Positions 27,445 to 36,849 of a stretch of DNA of 57,824 nucleotides are shown here, one piece after another. The DNA comes from Nostoc sp. NMS4. GTDB taxonomy: Bacteria; Cyanobacteriota; Cyanobacteriia; Cyanobacteriales; Nostocaceae. The position numbers were made by a program, and so were the translations under genes. The notes under the pieces are model-generated. The model saw nothing but the letters and a program-made list of their open reading frames with translations, did not search any database and was not told the origin of the DNA. Where the stretch lies: positions 1 to 57,824 of the forward strand of contig NZ_JABXKI010000301.1 in NCBI RefSeq assembly GCF_017115095.1. The letters run 5' to 3'. Numbering within the stretch: the stretch's first letter is position 1; every line of letters starts with the position of its first letter.

Positions 27445-29184
27445 ATGGTATCGATGTCTACGACCGGCAAGGCCAACGCAGAAAACGTTCAACATCGGCT
27501 AACTATACAAACTGTAGAAATTGCCCCTAACACAACGGCGATTCGCTCTCTTGATTGGGATCGCGATCGCTTTGATATCGAATTCGGACTGCAAAACGGC
27601 ACAACCTATAATTCATATCTAATTAGGGGCGAACAAACAGTTTTGATTGATACTTCTCACCAGAAGTTTCGCGATCTGTATTTAGAGACTCTTAAAGGTC
27701 TTGTTAACCCCAAAACAATTGATTACATAATTGTTAGCCACACAGAGCCAGACCATAGCGGCTTAGTAGAAGATGTCCTCCAGTTAGCTCCTAGAGCCAC
27801 CGTCTTAGCCTCAAAAGTTGCGCTGCAATTCCTTGAGGGATTGGTACACGACCCTTTTTCCAAGCGGGTTGTGAAAACTGGCGATCGCATCGATATCGGC
27901 AAAGGACACGAAATGGAATTCGTGAGTGCGCCTAACCTGCACTGGCCGGATACAATCTTTAGCTTTGACCGCAAAACCCAAATTCTCTACACCTGTGATG
28001 CTTTTGGGATGCACTTTTGTGACGATCGCACCTTTGACGAAGATTTAGAAGCGATCGAAGCTGACTTTAGATTTTACTACGACTGCTTAATGGGTCCTAA
28101 CGCTCGTTCGTTGCTGAATGCGATGAAGCGGATGGGCGATCTCGGAAAGATTAATATTATCGCAAATGGTCACGGCCCACTATTATACCACCATTTAGAT
28201 GTTTTAACCGGGTGCTACGAAAATTGGAGCCAAAAACAAGCTAAAGCAGAAACAACAGTTGGCTTGTTTTTTGTCTCAGAATATGGATATGGCGAGCGCC
28301 TTGGTCACGCAATTGCCGAAGGTATTCTGAAAACTGGCGTTGGCGTAGAAGTACTAGATTTGAGTACTGCTGGGAGCCAAGAAATTCAAGAACTAGCCGG
28401 GAGAGCAGCTGGGATCATTATCGGGATGCCCCCGACTACTTCCGCCGCCGCCCAAGCCAGTATCAGTTCAGTGCTAGCTGTCGCCAAGAACAAGCAATTT
28501 CTTGGGCTGTTTGAATGTTACGGTGGGGATGATGAACCCATTGATACACTCCGCAGACAATTTCTTGACTCTGGCATCAAAGAAGCCTTCCCACCCATTC
28601 GGATTAAAGAGGCTCCCACAGCATCAACATTCCAGTTGTGTGAAGAAGCGGGTAAAGACATCGGACAATTGCTAGTGCGCGATCGCAACATCAAGCAAAT
28701 CAAGTCCCTTGATGTCAACATGGAAAAGGCACTGGGTCGCATTAGTAGTGGACTATATATAGTCACCACGAAAAAAGATAATGTCTCAAGTGCAATGCTG
28801 GCATCCTGGGTAACGCAAGCGAGTTTGCAACCATTAGGATTCACAATAGCTGTTGCCAAAGACCGCGCCATTGATTCCTTAATGCAAGTAGGCGATCGCT
28901 TCGTCCTCAACGTTTTGGAAGAAGGCAATTATCAAGAACTCAAAAAACACTTCCTCAAGCGCTTGCATCCTGGTGCTGACCGCTTTGCAGGAGTGAAAAC
29001 TCAAACCGCAAAAAACGGTTCGCCGATTCTGGCAGATGCTTTGGCATACATGGAATGTGAAATACAGACCAGCATGGAATGCAGCGACCACTGGATTTTA
29101 TACTGCACTGTCCAAGAAGGTCGTGTCTCCAAAAACGATGGATTGACAGCCGTTCGCCATCGCAAAGTAGGTAATTACTACTAA
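27445..29184 (+). CDS. flv3: Flavodiiron protein, canonical Flv3 type
   Basis: 579 residues: metallo-beta-lactamase-like diiron domain (about 30-270), flavodoxin-like FMN domain (about 275-420), and a C-terminal flavin-reductase-like domain (about 430-579), the three-part build of cyanobacterial Flv proteins. The diiron ligands are canonical: SHTEPDHSG (HxExDH), LHWPD, CDAFG and NGHGPL. Such proteins reduce O2 to water with NAD(P)H or ferredoxin electrons. Flv3 and Flv4 keep canonical ligands; the tandem partner is Flv1/2-like and there is no sll0218-like gene between, which favours a Flv3-Flv1 pair. The flv3B-flv1B pair of Anabaena, active in heterocysts, has the same order, so the heterocyst role is a reasonable inference. 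Start ATG 27445. Confidence 0.88.
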   Translation: MVSMSTTGKANAENVQHRLTIQTVEIAPNTTAIRSLDWDRDRFDIEFGLQNGTTYNSYLIRGEQTVLIDTSHQKFRDLYLETLKGLVNPKTIDYIIVSHTEPDHSGLVEDVLQLAPRATVLASKVALQFLEGLVHDPFSKRVVKTGDRIDIGKGHEMEFVSAPNLHWPDTIFSFDRKTQILYTCDAFGMHFCDDRTFDEDLEAIEADFRFYYDCLMGPNARSLLNAMKRMGDLGKINIIANGHGPLLYHHLDVLTGCYENWSQKQAKAETTVGLFFVSEYGYGERLGHAIAEGILKTGVGVEVLDLSTAGSQEIQELAGRAAGIIIGMPPTTSAAAQASISSVLAVAKNKQFLGLFECYGGDDEPIDTLRRQFLDSGIKEAFPPIRIKEAPTASTFQLCEEAGKDIGQLLVRDRNIKQIKSLDVNMEKALGRISSGLYIVTTKKDNVSSAMLASWVTQASLQPLGFTIAVAKDRAIDSLMQVGDRFVLNVLEEGNYQELKKHFLKRLHPGADRFAGVKTQTAKNGSPILADALAYMECEIQTSMECSDHWILYCTVQEGRVSKNDGLTAVRHRKVGNYY

Positions 29185-29303
29185 GAAAGAAACAAGAGGT
29201 AACAGGTGACAGGGGAAAGCAAAGAAAACTATCCCCTGTTTCCTATGATCTATACCCTATAACCTATTCCCTATTCCCTGTTCCCTAACTTTATCCAACA
29301 GCT

Positions 29304-31016
29304 ATGACCAATTCCAAGCCACGCGACGTACAAGTTTTACCAATTGCTACAAATACTAAAGCTATCAGAGCGCGTAGTTGGTCACGTCTGCGGTTTGAAA
29401 TTGAATATGCACTTGAAAGAGGTACTACCTCCAATTGCTATTTAATTGAAGCTGATAAAACCGCACTTATTGATCCACCGCCAGAAAGCTTTACCGAAAT
29501 TTATTTAGAGGCATTGCGGCAGACCTTAGATTTACAAAGTTTGGATTATATAATCCTGGGTCATTTTAGCCCCAATCGAGTTGCAACCCTCAAAGCAATT
29601 TTAGAATTAGCACCACAGGTAACTTTTGTCTGTTCTCTTCCTGGTGCGAACAATTTGCGTGCGGCTTTCTTAGACCAAGATTTAAATGTCTTGGTAATGC
29701 GGGGGAAAGAAACTCTGGATTTAGGCAAGGGTCATGTTTTGAAATTCTTGCCCACTCCCAGTCCGCGTTGGCCGGAAGGACTTTGTACCTACGATCAGCA
29801 AACTCAAATTCTCTACACAGATAAGTTATTTGCAACTCATCTCTGTGGTGATGAAGTATTTGATGATAATTGGGAAGCGCTCAAAGAAGACCAGCGTTAC
29901 TACTTTAACTGCCTGATGGCTCCCCAAATTCCTCATGTGCAAGCAGCTTTAGAGAAAATATCAGATTTGCAGGTGAGAATGTATGCTGTGGGTCACGGGC
30001 CTTTGGTACGCAGCAGCTTAATCGAACTCACCAAAGCTTATGGAGAATGGAGCCGTTCTCACAACGATCGCGAGATTTCCGTTGCCCTACTTTACGCTTC
30101 AGCTTACGGGAATACGGCGACTTTAGCACAAGCGATCGCTCTGGGACTAACTAAAGGTGGAGTCGCGGTAAAATCGATTAACTGCGAATTTGCCACACCT
30201 GATGAAGTTCGCATCAGCCTAGCACAGTCAGAGGGTTTTATCATCGGTTCTCCTACCATTGGTGGTCATGCACCAACTCCCATTCATACTGCTTTAGGGA
30301 TTGTGCTATCGAGTGGTGACAACAGCAAACTCGCTGGGGTTTTTGGTTCCTATGGCTGGAGTGGCGAAGCCTTTGACTTAATTGAAGGTAAACTCCGGGA
30401 TGCTGGATATCGCTTTGGTTTTGACACCTTGAAGGTGAAGTTTAAACCTGATGATGTCACTCTCAAATTTTGTGAAGAACTCGGTACAGACTTTGCCCAA
30501 GCACTGAAAAAAGCTAAAAAGGTACGCCTACCACAACAAGCCGCGACTCCAGTGGAACAGGCTGTTGGTCGGATTGTTGGTTCCGTTTGTGTGGTGACAG
30601 CAAAACTTGGAGAAGTGTCTACCGCAATGTTAGGCGCTTGGGTTTCTCAAGCCACCTTTAACCCACCCGGAATCACAGTTGCGATCGCTAAAGAACGAGC
30701 GATCGAATCTTTGATGTATCCAGGCGGTAAGTTTGCCTTAAATATTCTACCTGAAGGCAACCATCAAGAGTACATGAAGCATTTCCGTAAATCTTTCGCG
30801 CCTGGGGAAGATCGATTTGCCAACTTTAGTACAGCAGTTGCAGATAACGGTTGTACTGTCCTCACCGACGCGCTAGCATATTTGGAATGTTCAGTCAACC
30901 AACGTCTGGAATGTGGCGATCATTGGGTTGTGTATGCAACTGTGGACGAAGGGAAATTACTCAAGCCTGATGCTGTGACTGCCATTAACCATCGCAAAAC
31001 CGGCACTCATTATTAG
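29304..31016 (+). CDS. flv1: Flavodiiron protein, non-canonical Flv1 type
   Basis: 570 residues with the same three domains as its upstream neighbour, but the diiron ligands are replaced: LGHFSPNRV instead of HxExDH, SPRWPEG instead of LHWPD, and TDKLFA instead of CDAFG. Neutral or basic residues at these places define Flv1/Flv2. The protein is expected to work as a heterodimer with the canonical partner 119 bp upstream, in the photoreduction of O2. The gap between the genes is a repeat-like TTCCCTATTCCC stretch. The flavin domains look intact (SAYGNTATLAQAIA; STAMLGAWVSQATF). Confidence 0.88.
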   Translation: MTNSKPRDVQVLPIATNTKAIRARSWSRLRFEIEYALERGTTSNCYLIEADKTALIDPPPESFTEIYLEALRQTLDLQSLDYIILGHFSPNRVATLKAILELAPQVTFVCSLPGANNLRAAFLDQDLNVLVMRGKETLDLGKGHVLKFLPTPSPRWPEGLCTYDQQTQILYTDKLFATHLCGDEVFDDNWEALKEDQRYYFNCLMAPQIPHVQAALEKISDLQVRMYAVGHGPLVRSSLIELTKAYGEWSRSHNDREISVALLYASAYGNTATLAQAIALGLTKGGVAVKSINCEFATPDEVRISLAQSEGFIIGSPTIGGHAPTPIHTALGIVLSSGDNSKLAGVFGSYGWSGEAFDLIEGKLRDAGYRFGFDTLKVKFKPDDVTLKFCEELGTDFAQALKKAKKVRLPQQAATPVEQAVGRIVGSVCVVTAKLGEVSTAMLGAWVSQATFNPPGITVAIAKERAIESLMYPGGKFALNILPEGNHQEYMKHFRKSFAPGEDRFANFSTAVADNGCTVLTDALAYLECSVNQRLECGDHWVVYATVDEGKLLKPDAVTAINHRKTGTHY

Positions 31017-31412
31017 ATACAACAAAATCGCCTTCGCTATAGAGCTAAGGCGTTTGATGACAAAAATTCTCTTTTTTCCTGGGATAGGCATCTTGCCCGT
31101 CCCAGTTTTTTTATGCTGAATCAGCAAAACTTAAGCAATTCAAAGGGTCATTCCAATATGTCCCAAACTTATAGTCATCCCTGAAAAAGAAAAAATAGTA
31201 GTCTAAGCGACAAATAGACTTCAAGACTTGTGAAACTAAATCAGAAAAATGGTGCGTGCAATTCTCAGTATTAAAGCGGAAACAACATAAATCCACTTGC
31301 CGAAATTCCGCAATTGCCACCAGGACAATCGTAAAACCGCAGTGTAGCCTTAACTAGAAAAGCAGTATCAGGCAATTGCTAGACAAAACTTTTATATTAT
31401 TTTCTTGTTCTT
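31017..31412. other. Gap after flv1 with hairpin and dispersed palindrome
   Basis: About 400 bp. A weak hairpin CGCCTT (31029-31034)/AAGGCG (31047-31052) may end the flv transcript. A GGCATCTTGCC palindrome at 31081-31103 matches that at 17358. A minus-strand open frame at 31111-31320 has an odd composition and no start signal; I do not call it. No other gene seen. Confidence 0.5.
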
Positions 31413-31592
31413 ATGACTCCAAAACACACCAAAATTAAATTTCCTATTTGGCAGTATCTGAACCAGCCCTTATTTAGTAGCGATACTAAATTAGTATTGA
31501 ATCCCCAACGCTTTGTATTAATCTGGCGTCTGCAACTTTTAGAACGTTGCTGGACTAAAGAATGTGACGCTAAAGGGCCTCAACAGCATTAG
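31413..31592 (+). CDS. Small basic hypothetical protein (59 residues)
   Basis: 59 residues (MTPKHTKIKFPIWQYLNQPL..., ending CWTKECDAKGPQQH). Basic, with several Trp/Phe/Leu residues (RFVLIWRLQLLERCW forms an amphipathic helix) and no signal or membrane span. I recognise no family. Reasons to call it: protein-like composition, an ATG after an AT-rich leader (31413), and a strong hairpin terminator 22 bp after its stop. No clear Shine-Dalgarno. Confidence 0.55.
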   Translation: MTPKHTKIKFPIWQYLNQPLFSSDTKLVLNPQRFVLIWRLQLLERCWTKECDAKGPQQH

Positions 31593-31612
31593 ATATCTAA
31601 AAAGCTGGCAAA

Positions 31613-32905
31613 CTAAGCCTCGTCCATAGAACGAGGCTTTTTGCCGTCAAGTAAAGCACTGACAGTCATATCTCCCATAACATTAATGGCAGTGCGGCAG
31701 CGATCGAGAAACCAATCTACAGTAACTAGCAAAGCGATGTACTGGGTAGGTAAGCCGACAGAAGTGAATACTAGTGTCATTGTTACCAGTCCCGCATTGG
31801 GAATGTTTGCCGCCCCGACAGATGCAAAAATTGACGTAAGGATGACAATTAACTGCTGTGGCAGACTTAGATGTTGCCCAATCAGTTGGGAAATATACAA
31901 CGCAGACATTGCTTCATAAAGCGCAGTACCATCATTATTGAAATTTGCCCCAACTAATGCCCCCAAAGCAGCAGAAGATTCCCTTAAACCGACTTTTGTT
32001 TGCAAAACCTCAAAAGTTATAGGCATTGCTGCCGCCGAGGAAGAAGTTGAGAAAGCTGTCAAAAAGGCATCAGAACCGCCAGCGAGAAATTTTAATGGGT
32101 GTACCCAAGAACCAAATTTGACTCTGGTGAGATAGTAGCACGCTTGCAATACCAGCGCTAATAATACCGCTACGATGAATGCACCCAAAGATTTAAACGG
32201 TGCAAAGCCCTGCATTGCAATAGTTTTAGCTACAATCCCAAAGACTGCGAACGGCACTAAGGCAATTACCCAGTTGAGGATACGGACTACTGCTTCAAAT
32301 AAAATTCCGATGACATCCTCTATCGGCTGGAATCCATTCTTGCCTTGAGCGATTTGTTCAGATTTTAATGCCCGCAGAACGATGCCAAAACTTAGAGCAA
32401 TCACAATCAGTTGGATGACATTATTATCAACCAAGGGCTTGAGGACGGCTTCTGGTACAGCATCTTTGAGTATTCCCCAAGGATCGAGACTTTGAGGAGT
32501 TATTGCCGTAGTCGTTGAAGTGCTTACATTGCCCCAAGTCCCGGGACGCAGCACATTCGCTACCAAAAGTCCCACTAAAATAGCTACGGTAGTGTTAGTT
32601 AAAAGTAACACTGCTAACCGCCGTCCGGCTGTACCAGGGATGTTAGTAGTCATCAAGGTATGTAGCACGGCTGCAAAAATTAGGGGTGTAGCTAAGGCGC
32701 GGAGAGCCTTTAGTACCAATTCCGCCGGAATTGCTAAATTGTTGATTAAAGTGGCGTTGCTGGGATTAGGATTCCCCGCACCAAGGGCAATGCCGACGCT
32801 GACTGCTGCTACTAAGGCGATGAGAATTTGTAACGTGAGAGGGATACGCTGCCACCAAGGGCTAGCTTTGGTTTCAGGCGAAGTAGTTCTCTCTGTTTGA
32901 CTCAT
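31613..32905 (-). CDS. Dicarboxylate/amino acid:cation symporter (DAACS/SLC1 family)
   Basis: 430 residues with about eight membrane spans and two re-entrant loops, as in GltP/GltPh. Signatures: TPLIFAAVLHTLMT (first helical region), FSTSSSAAAMPITFEV (hairpin 1 serine-rich motif), GANFNNDGTALYEAMSALYI (TM7, where GltPh has NMDGT), ASVGAANIPNAGLVTMTLV (hairpin 2), and DWFLDRCRTAINVMGD (TM8, with the Arg/Asp/Asn substrate and cation residues). It carries C4-dicarboxylates or acidic/neutral amino acids with Na+ or H+; which one cannot be told. TM7 reads NNDGT where NMDGT is usual. Single gene. Confidence 0.92.
   Translation of the reverse strand: MSQTERTTSPETKASPWWQRIPLTLQILIALVAAVSVGIALGAGNPNPSNATLINNLAIPAELVLKALRALATPLIFAAVLHTLMTTNIPGTAGRRLAVLLLTNTTVAILVGLLVANVLRPGTWGNVSTSTTTAITPQSLDPWGILKDAVPEAVLKPLVDNNVIQLIVIALSFGIVLRALKSEQIAQGKNGFQPIEDVIGILFEAVVRILNWVIALVPFAVFGIVAKTIAMQGFAPFKSLGAFIVAVLLALVLQACYYLTRVKFGSWVHPLKFLAGGSDAFLTAFSTSSSAAAMPITFEVLQTKVGLRESSAALGALVGANFNNDGTALYEAMSALYISQLIGQHLSLPQQLIVILTSIFASVGAANIPNAGLVTMTLVFTSVGLPTQYIALLVTVDWFLDRCRTAINVMGDMTVSALLDGKKPRSMDEA
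31615..31645 (+). terminator. Hairpin terminator overlapping the symporter gene's 3' end
   Basis: AAGCCTCG (31615-31622) pairs with CGAGGCTT (31632-31639), then TTTTT on the plus strand. It would stop transcripts of the 59-residue ORF, yet it encodes KPRSMDEA at the C-terminus of the convergent symporter gene. Confidence 0.75.
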
Positions 32906-33098
32906 TGGCTAGATACTGGTTAACTGCTGTAATTATTAAAACAACACTAATAATAGTAATAATTCCCGAAAAAGAACAGCTTTAATTTTGGTTAAAAACT
33001 GTTAATCTAAGATTCCGTTGGTTTACAAAATCTGGCTCGAAAGGGTATACCACAAGGTAGACCCCTAGAGATATCTTGGCTTGTGGTTGGAGATGCTT

Positions 33099-35729
33099 AT
33101 GTCCTTTGTGCCTTTACATATTCACAGTGACTACAGTTTACTTGATGGAGCAAGTCAGCTTCCAGAGTTGGTGGATCGAGCGATCGCACTGGGAATGAAA
33201 GCGATCGCCCTTACCGATCATGGTGTCATGTATGGTGCGGTTGAACTGATCAAAATCTGCCGTAGTCAAAATATTAAGCCGATTATCGGCAATGAAATGT
33301 ATATTATTAACGGCGATATTGAAAAACAAGAACGCCGCCCCAAATATCATCAAGTTGTTTTAGCTAAAAATACTAAAGGTTACAAAAATTTAGTCAAATT
33401 AACCACAATTTCTCACCTTCAAGGTGTTCAAGGCAAAGGAATTTTTTCTCGTCCTTGTATTAATAAAGATTTATTAAAACAATATCATGAAGGCTTGATT
33501 GTTACTAGTGCTTGCTTGGGTGGAGAAGTCCCCCAAGCGATTCTTAGTAATAGACCAGATGCCGCCCGGAAAGTTGCTCAGTGGTATAAAGATGTATTTG
33601 GTGATGATTATTATTTAGAAATTCAAGACCACGGTTCCCAAGAAGACCGGATTGTGAATGTAGAAATAGTAAAGATTGCGCGGGAACTAGGGATTAAAAT
33701 TGTTGCTACCAATGATTCGCATTTTATTTCTTGTTTTGACGTTGAAGCCCACGATGCTTTGCTATGTATCCAAACGGGCAAATTAATTATTGAAGATAAG
33801 CGGATGCGTTATAGCGGTACAGAGTATCTCAAATCTGGTGAGGAGATGCAGCAGCTATTTCGTGACCATTTGCCGGATGATGTGATTGTCGAAGCGATCG
33901 CTACCACTGAAGAAGTGGCGGATAAAGTCGAGCCTTATCATATTATGGGTGAGCCTCAGATTCCTACACCTCCCATTCCCTCTGGTCATACTGCTGATAC
34001 TTATGCCGAAGATGTTGCATGGAGTGGACTTTTAGAACGCTTAAATCGCAAATCTCGCCAAGAAGTCGATTCCGTCTATAAAGAAAGATTGGAATACGAA
34101 CTAAAAATGATTCAGCAGATGGGTTTTTCCAAATACTTTTTAGTTGTATGGGACTACATCAAATTTGCTAGAGATAACAACATTCCTGTGGGGCCAGGTC
34201 GGGGTTCGGCGGCTGGTTCATTAGTTGCTTATGCAATGCGAATTACTAATATTGACCCTGTGCATCATGGCTTACTATTTGAACGTTTTTTGAACCCAGA
34301 ACGTAAATCAATGCCTGATATTGATACAGATTTCTGTATCGAACAACGAGATAAAGTGATTGAATATGTAACTGAAAAATATGGTGCAGATAGAGTTGCC
34401 CAAATTATTACTTTTAATCGCTTAACTTCTAAAGCAGTTTTAAAAGATGTCGCCAGAGTATTAAATATTCCCTACGGGGAAGCTGATAAAATGGCGAAAT
34501 TAATTCCTGTGGTGCGGGGGAAACCAACTAAACTCAAGGTGATGGTTTCCGATAAAACTCCAGAACCAGAGTTTAAAGAGAAATATGATAAAGAACCCCA
34601 TGTCCGCCATTGGCTTGATATGGCGATGCGAATTGAAGGAACTAACAAAACCTTTGGTGTGCATGCGGCGGGTGTGGTAATTTCTGCCGATCCCCTGGAT
34701 GAAATTGTGCCGCTACAGAAGAATAACGACGGTTCTGTGATTACCCAATATTTCATGGAAGACTTGGAATCACTGGGTTTATTGAAAATGGATTTTCTGG
34801 GTTTGCGGAACCTGACGCTGATTCAAAAAACTGTGGATTTGATTCAAGAAACCAGAGGATATCGGGTCGATCCTGATGAAATTCCTCGTGATGAAAGAAA
34901 AGCCCAGAGGATATTAGCCAAAGGCGAACATACCAGTTTACCTAAAGATGTCCAAAAAACTTATGAATTATTAGAAGCAGGTGAGTTAGAAGGGATATTT
35001 CAATTAGAATCTTCTGGGATGCGTCAAATCGTCCGAGATTTGAAACCTTCTAATATAGAAGATATTTCTTCAATTTTGGCACTTTATCGACCTGGCCCAT
35101 TAGATGCGGGGCTAATCCCTAAATTTATTAACCGCAAACATGGGCGAGAAAATATTGATTATCAACACCAAATTCTAGAACCAATATTAGACGAAACCTA
35201 TGGAATTATGGTCTATCAAGAGCAAATCATGAAAATTGCTCAAGATATGGCGGGATATTCTTTAGGACAAGCTGACTTGCTGCGTCGGGCGATGGGTAAA
35301 AAGAAAGTTTCTGAGATGCAAAAGCAGCGAGAAAAGTTCGTGGATGGCGCGGCGAAAAATGGCGTTCAGAAAAAGGTTGCGGATGAATTATTTGAGCAAA
35401 TGTTGAAGTTTGCTGAATATTGTTTAAGCTATGACACGGAAATATTGACAGTAGAATATGGATTAATGCCGATTGGGAAAATTGTCGAAAAAGGTATTGA
35501 ATGTAGTGTTTATAGTGTTGATAATAATGGGAATATTTACACGCAACCTGTGGCACAGTGGCACGATCGCGGAGAACAAGAGGTATTTGAGTATTGTTTG
35601 GAAGATGGTTCAATAATTCGGGCAACAAAAGATCATAAATTTATGACTGTTGATGGTCAAATGTTGCCAATTGATGAAATATTTGAACACGAATTAGATT
35701 TGATGCGGGTTGAGGGTTTGCCGAATTGA
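33099..35729 (+). CDS. dnaE-N: DNA polymerase III alpha subunit, N-terminal half with split N-intein
   Basis: 876 residues: about 774 of DnaE N-extein plus a 102-residue N-intein. Start ATG 33099 ([20 protein letters not shown]), with GGAG 8 bp before it; the frame is open to 33081 but that is not conserved. Visible: the PHP domain ([27 protein letters not shown]), polymerase motifs [15 protein letters not shown] and MPDIDTDF with catalytic Asp residues, and [20 protein letters not shown]. The extein ends KFAEY. The other half of the enzyme (C-intein plus DnaE C-terminus) is encoded elsewhere; protein trans-splicing rebuilds the replicative polymerase. Confidence 0.97.
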   Translation: MSFVPLHIHSDYSLLDGASQLPELVDRAIALGMKAIALTDHGVMYGAVELIKICRSQNIKPIIGNEMYIINGDIEKQERRPKYHQVVLAKNTKGYKNLVKLTTISHLQGVQGKGIFSRPCINKDLLKQYHEGLIVTSACLGGEVPQAILSNRPDAARKVAQWYKDVFGDDYYLEIQDHGSQEDRIVNVEIVKIARELGIKIVATNDSHFISCFDVEAHDALLCIQTGKLIIEDKRMRYSGTEYLKSGEEMQQLFRDHLPDDVIVEAIATTEEVADKVEPYHIMGEPQIPTPPIPSGHTADTYAEDVAWSGLLERLNRKSRQEVDSVYKERLEYELKMIQQMGFSKYFLVVWDYIKFARDNNIPVGPGRGSAAGSLVAYAMRITNIDPVHHGLLFERFLNPERKSMPDIDTDFCIEQRDKVIEYVTEKYGADRVAQIITFNRLTSKAVLKDVARVLNIPYGEADKMAKLIPVVRGKPTKLKVMVSDKTPEPEFKEKYDKEPHVRHWLDMAMRIEGTNKTFGVHAAGVVISADPLDEIVPLQKNNDGSVITQYFMEDLESLGLLKMDFLGLRNLTLIQKTVDLIQETRGYRVDPDEIPRDERKAQRILAKGEHTSLPKDVQKTYELLEAGELEGIFQLESSGMRQIVRDLKPSNIEDISSILALYRPGPLDAGLIPKFINRKHGRENIDYQHQILEPILDETYGIMVYQEQIMKIAQDMAGYSLGQADLLRRAMGKKKVSEMQKQREKFVDGAAKNGVQKKVADELFEQMLKFAEYCLSYDTEILTVEYGLMPIGKIVEKGIECSVYSVDNNGNIYTQPVAQWHDRGEQEVFEYCLEDGSIIRATKDHKFMTVDGQMLPIDEIFEHELDLMRVEGLPN
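35421..35729 (+). other. DnaE N-intein half (split intein)
   Basis: 102 residues starting with the catalytic Cys1 ([15 protein letters not shown]) and ending LMRVEGLPN at the stop. Block B is RATKDHKF with T69 and H72. From memory it differs from the Nostoc punctiforme DnaE N-intein at about eight places (e.g. E5D, L16M, R25G, R90H). It should splice in trans at very high rate; that is inference from family behaviour. Confidence 0.95.
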
Positions 35730-35746
35730 GAGGAGGGGTATTCAGA

Positions 35747-35878
35747 GGGAATAGAATTCCCTGTCTAATAGTGCAAGTCCTCTAGAAGAGGACTAGAAAA
35801 AACTTGGTTTAATTGTTCACTAGTTTTACATAGTCGTCTTCAGACGACTTTAGCTTTCAGACAGGGAATTTCATTCCC
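35747..35878. repeat. 132-bp inverted-repeat element, copy 1 (MITE/REP-like)
   Basis: Terminal inverted repeats GGGAATAGAATTCCCTGTCT and AGACAGGGAATTTCATTCCC. Inside are two perfect hairpins, AGTCCTC-TAGA-AGAGGACT type and AGTCGTC-TTCA-GACGACT type. No open frame. Identical over all 132 bp to copy 2. Confidence 0.92.
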
Positions 35879-35967
35879 TGGCTGCTCTTTGAGAGTCGCT
35901 TTGTAAACAATTTATCCTACCATCCCGCTAACCAAATTCATTCGTTTACCAACCAGACCGCCAGCCA

Positions 35968-36099
35968 GGGAATAGAATTCCCTGTCTAATAGTGCAAGTC
36001 CTCTAGAAGAGGACTAGAAAAAACTTGGTTTAATTGTTCACTAGTTTTACATAGTCGTCTTCAGACGACTTTAGCTTTCAGACAGGGAATTTCATTCCC
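35968..36099. repeat. 132-bp inverted-repeat element, copy 2
   Basis: Exact duplicate of 35747-35878, same orientation, 221 bp further on. The 89-bp spacer between them is unique and includes GAGTCGCTTTGTAAAC, which resembles the 24-bp tandem unit that follows copy 2. Confidence 0.92.
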
Positions 36100-36100
36100 T

Positions 36101-36196
36101 GGCTTCTGGCTGGCTTTGTAAACTGGCTTCTGGCTGGCTTTGTAAACTGGCTTCTGGCTGGCTTCGTAAACTGGCTTCTGGCTGGCTTCGTAAACT
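36101..36196 (+). repeat. 24-bp tandem repeat, four copies
   Basis: Unit GGCTTCTGGCTGGCTTYGTA-AACT: the first two copies have T and the last two C at the variable base. The array abuts the right end of the second 132-bp element and ends about 110 bp before the Y1 transposase gene. Followed by degenerate GGCTGA units. Confidence 0.92.
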
Positions 36197-36308
36197 GGCT
36201 GATTCTTGATTGGCTGACTGGCTGACGGACACTGCTAATATGATAATTTTTTCCAGCAATATGGGAAACATAAATCTATGTAAATAAATATAAAATTTAA
36301 AAAATATT

Positions 36309-36719
36309 ATGTCTCTGTGGCGACTTTATTATCATATTGTTTGGGCGACAAAAGAACGCCAACCTCTAATTACCTCTGATAAAGAAACTGAGCTTTATAA
36401 TTACATCATTAATAAATCCAATAGTTTAAATTGTAGACTCCATGCCATTGGAGGTATTGAAGACCACATACATTTAGTAGTATCTATCCCGCCAACAATA
36501 GCGATCGCAGAGTTTGTAAAAAAAATTAAAGGAAGTAGTTCTCACCATTTCAACCACAATATTTGCCCGACATCAGAAAAATTTGCTTGGCAAGAAGGAT
36601 ATGGTATATTCTCTTTGGGCAGTAAGCAAGTTGAGCAAGCTGTTATATATGTTCAAAATCAAAAAATACATCATCTTGAAGGCACAGTAAATTCCCATTT
36701 AGAAAAAGCAGGTGCATAA
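36309..36719 (+). CDS. IS200-like Y1 transposase (TnpA / REP-associated type)
   Basis: 136 residues, a complete Y1 HUH single-strand DNA transposase: YYHIVWATKERQPLI at the N-terminus, the HUH motif H53-I-H55 in GGIEDHIHLVV, WQEGYGIFSLG, and the catalytic Tyr probably Y114 in IYVQNQKIHH with Q118 four residues on. Enzymes of this type move IS200/IS605 elements or spread REP palindromes. No accessory TnpB gene is next to it. It is preceded by two identical 132-bp inverted-repeat elements and a 24-bp tandem array, which could be its substrates. No clear right-end hairpin is seen after it. Start ATG 36309 in AT-rich DNA without a good ribosome-binding site. Confidence 0.88.
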   Translation: MSLWRLYYHIVWATKERQPLITSDKETELYNYIINKSNSLNCRLHAIGGIEDHIHLVVSIPPTIAIAEFVKKIKGSSSHHFNHNICPTSEKFAWQEGYGIFSLGSKQVEQAVIYVQNQKIHHLEGTVNSHLEKAGA

Positions 36720-36849
36720 CCAAGAAAAAGAAACTGCTAATGTCTATGAGCAACTCAAAGCTGATTTATTTAATCGATTTGCACCAAGAGAAAAAAGCAA
36801 GCGGAGAAAACTAAAATAACTGATTTAGGTTTTGGTGAAGTAGAGAGCG

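Noticed and set aside
31111..31320. 69-codon minus-strand frame after flv1
   Set aside because: Runs of Phe/Tyr and no start signal; could be a decayed transposase end but I cannot support that.
36101..36196. Possible CRISPR array
   Set aside because: Units are contiguous 24-bp repeats without unique spacers; no cas genes nearby.
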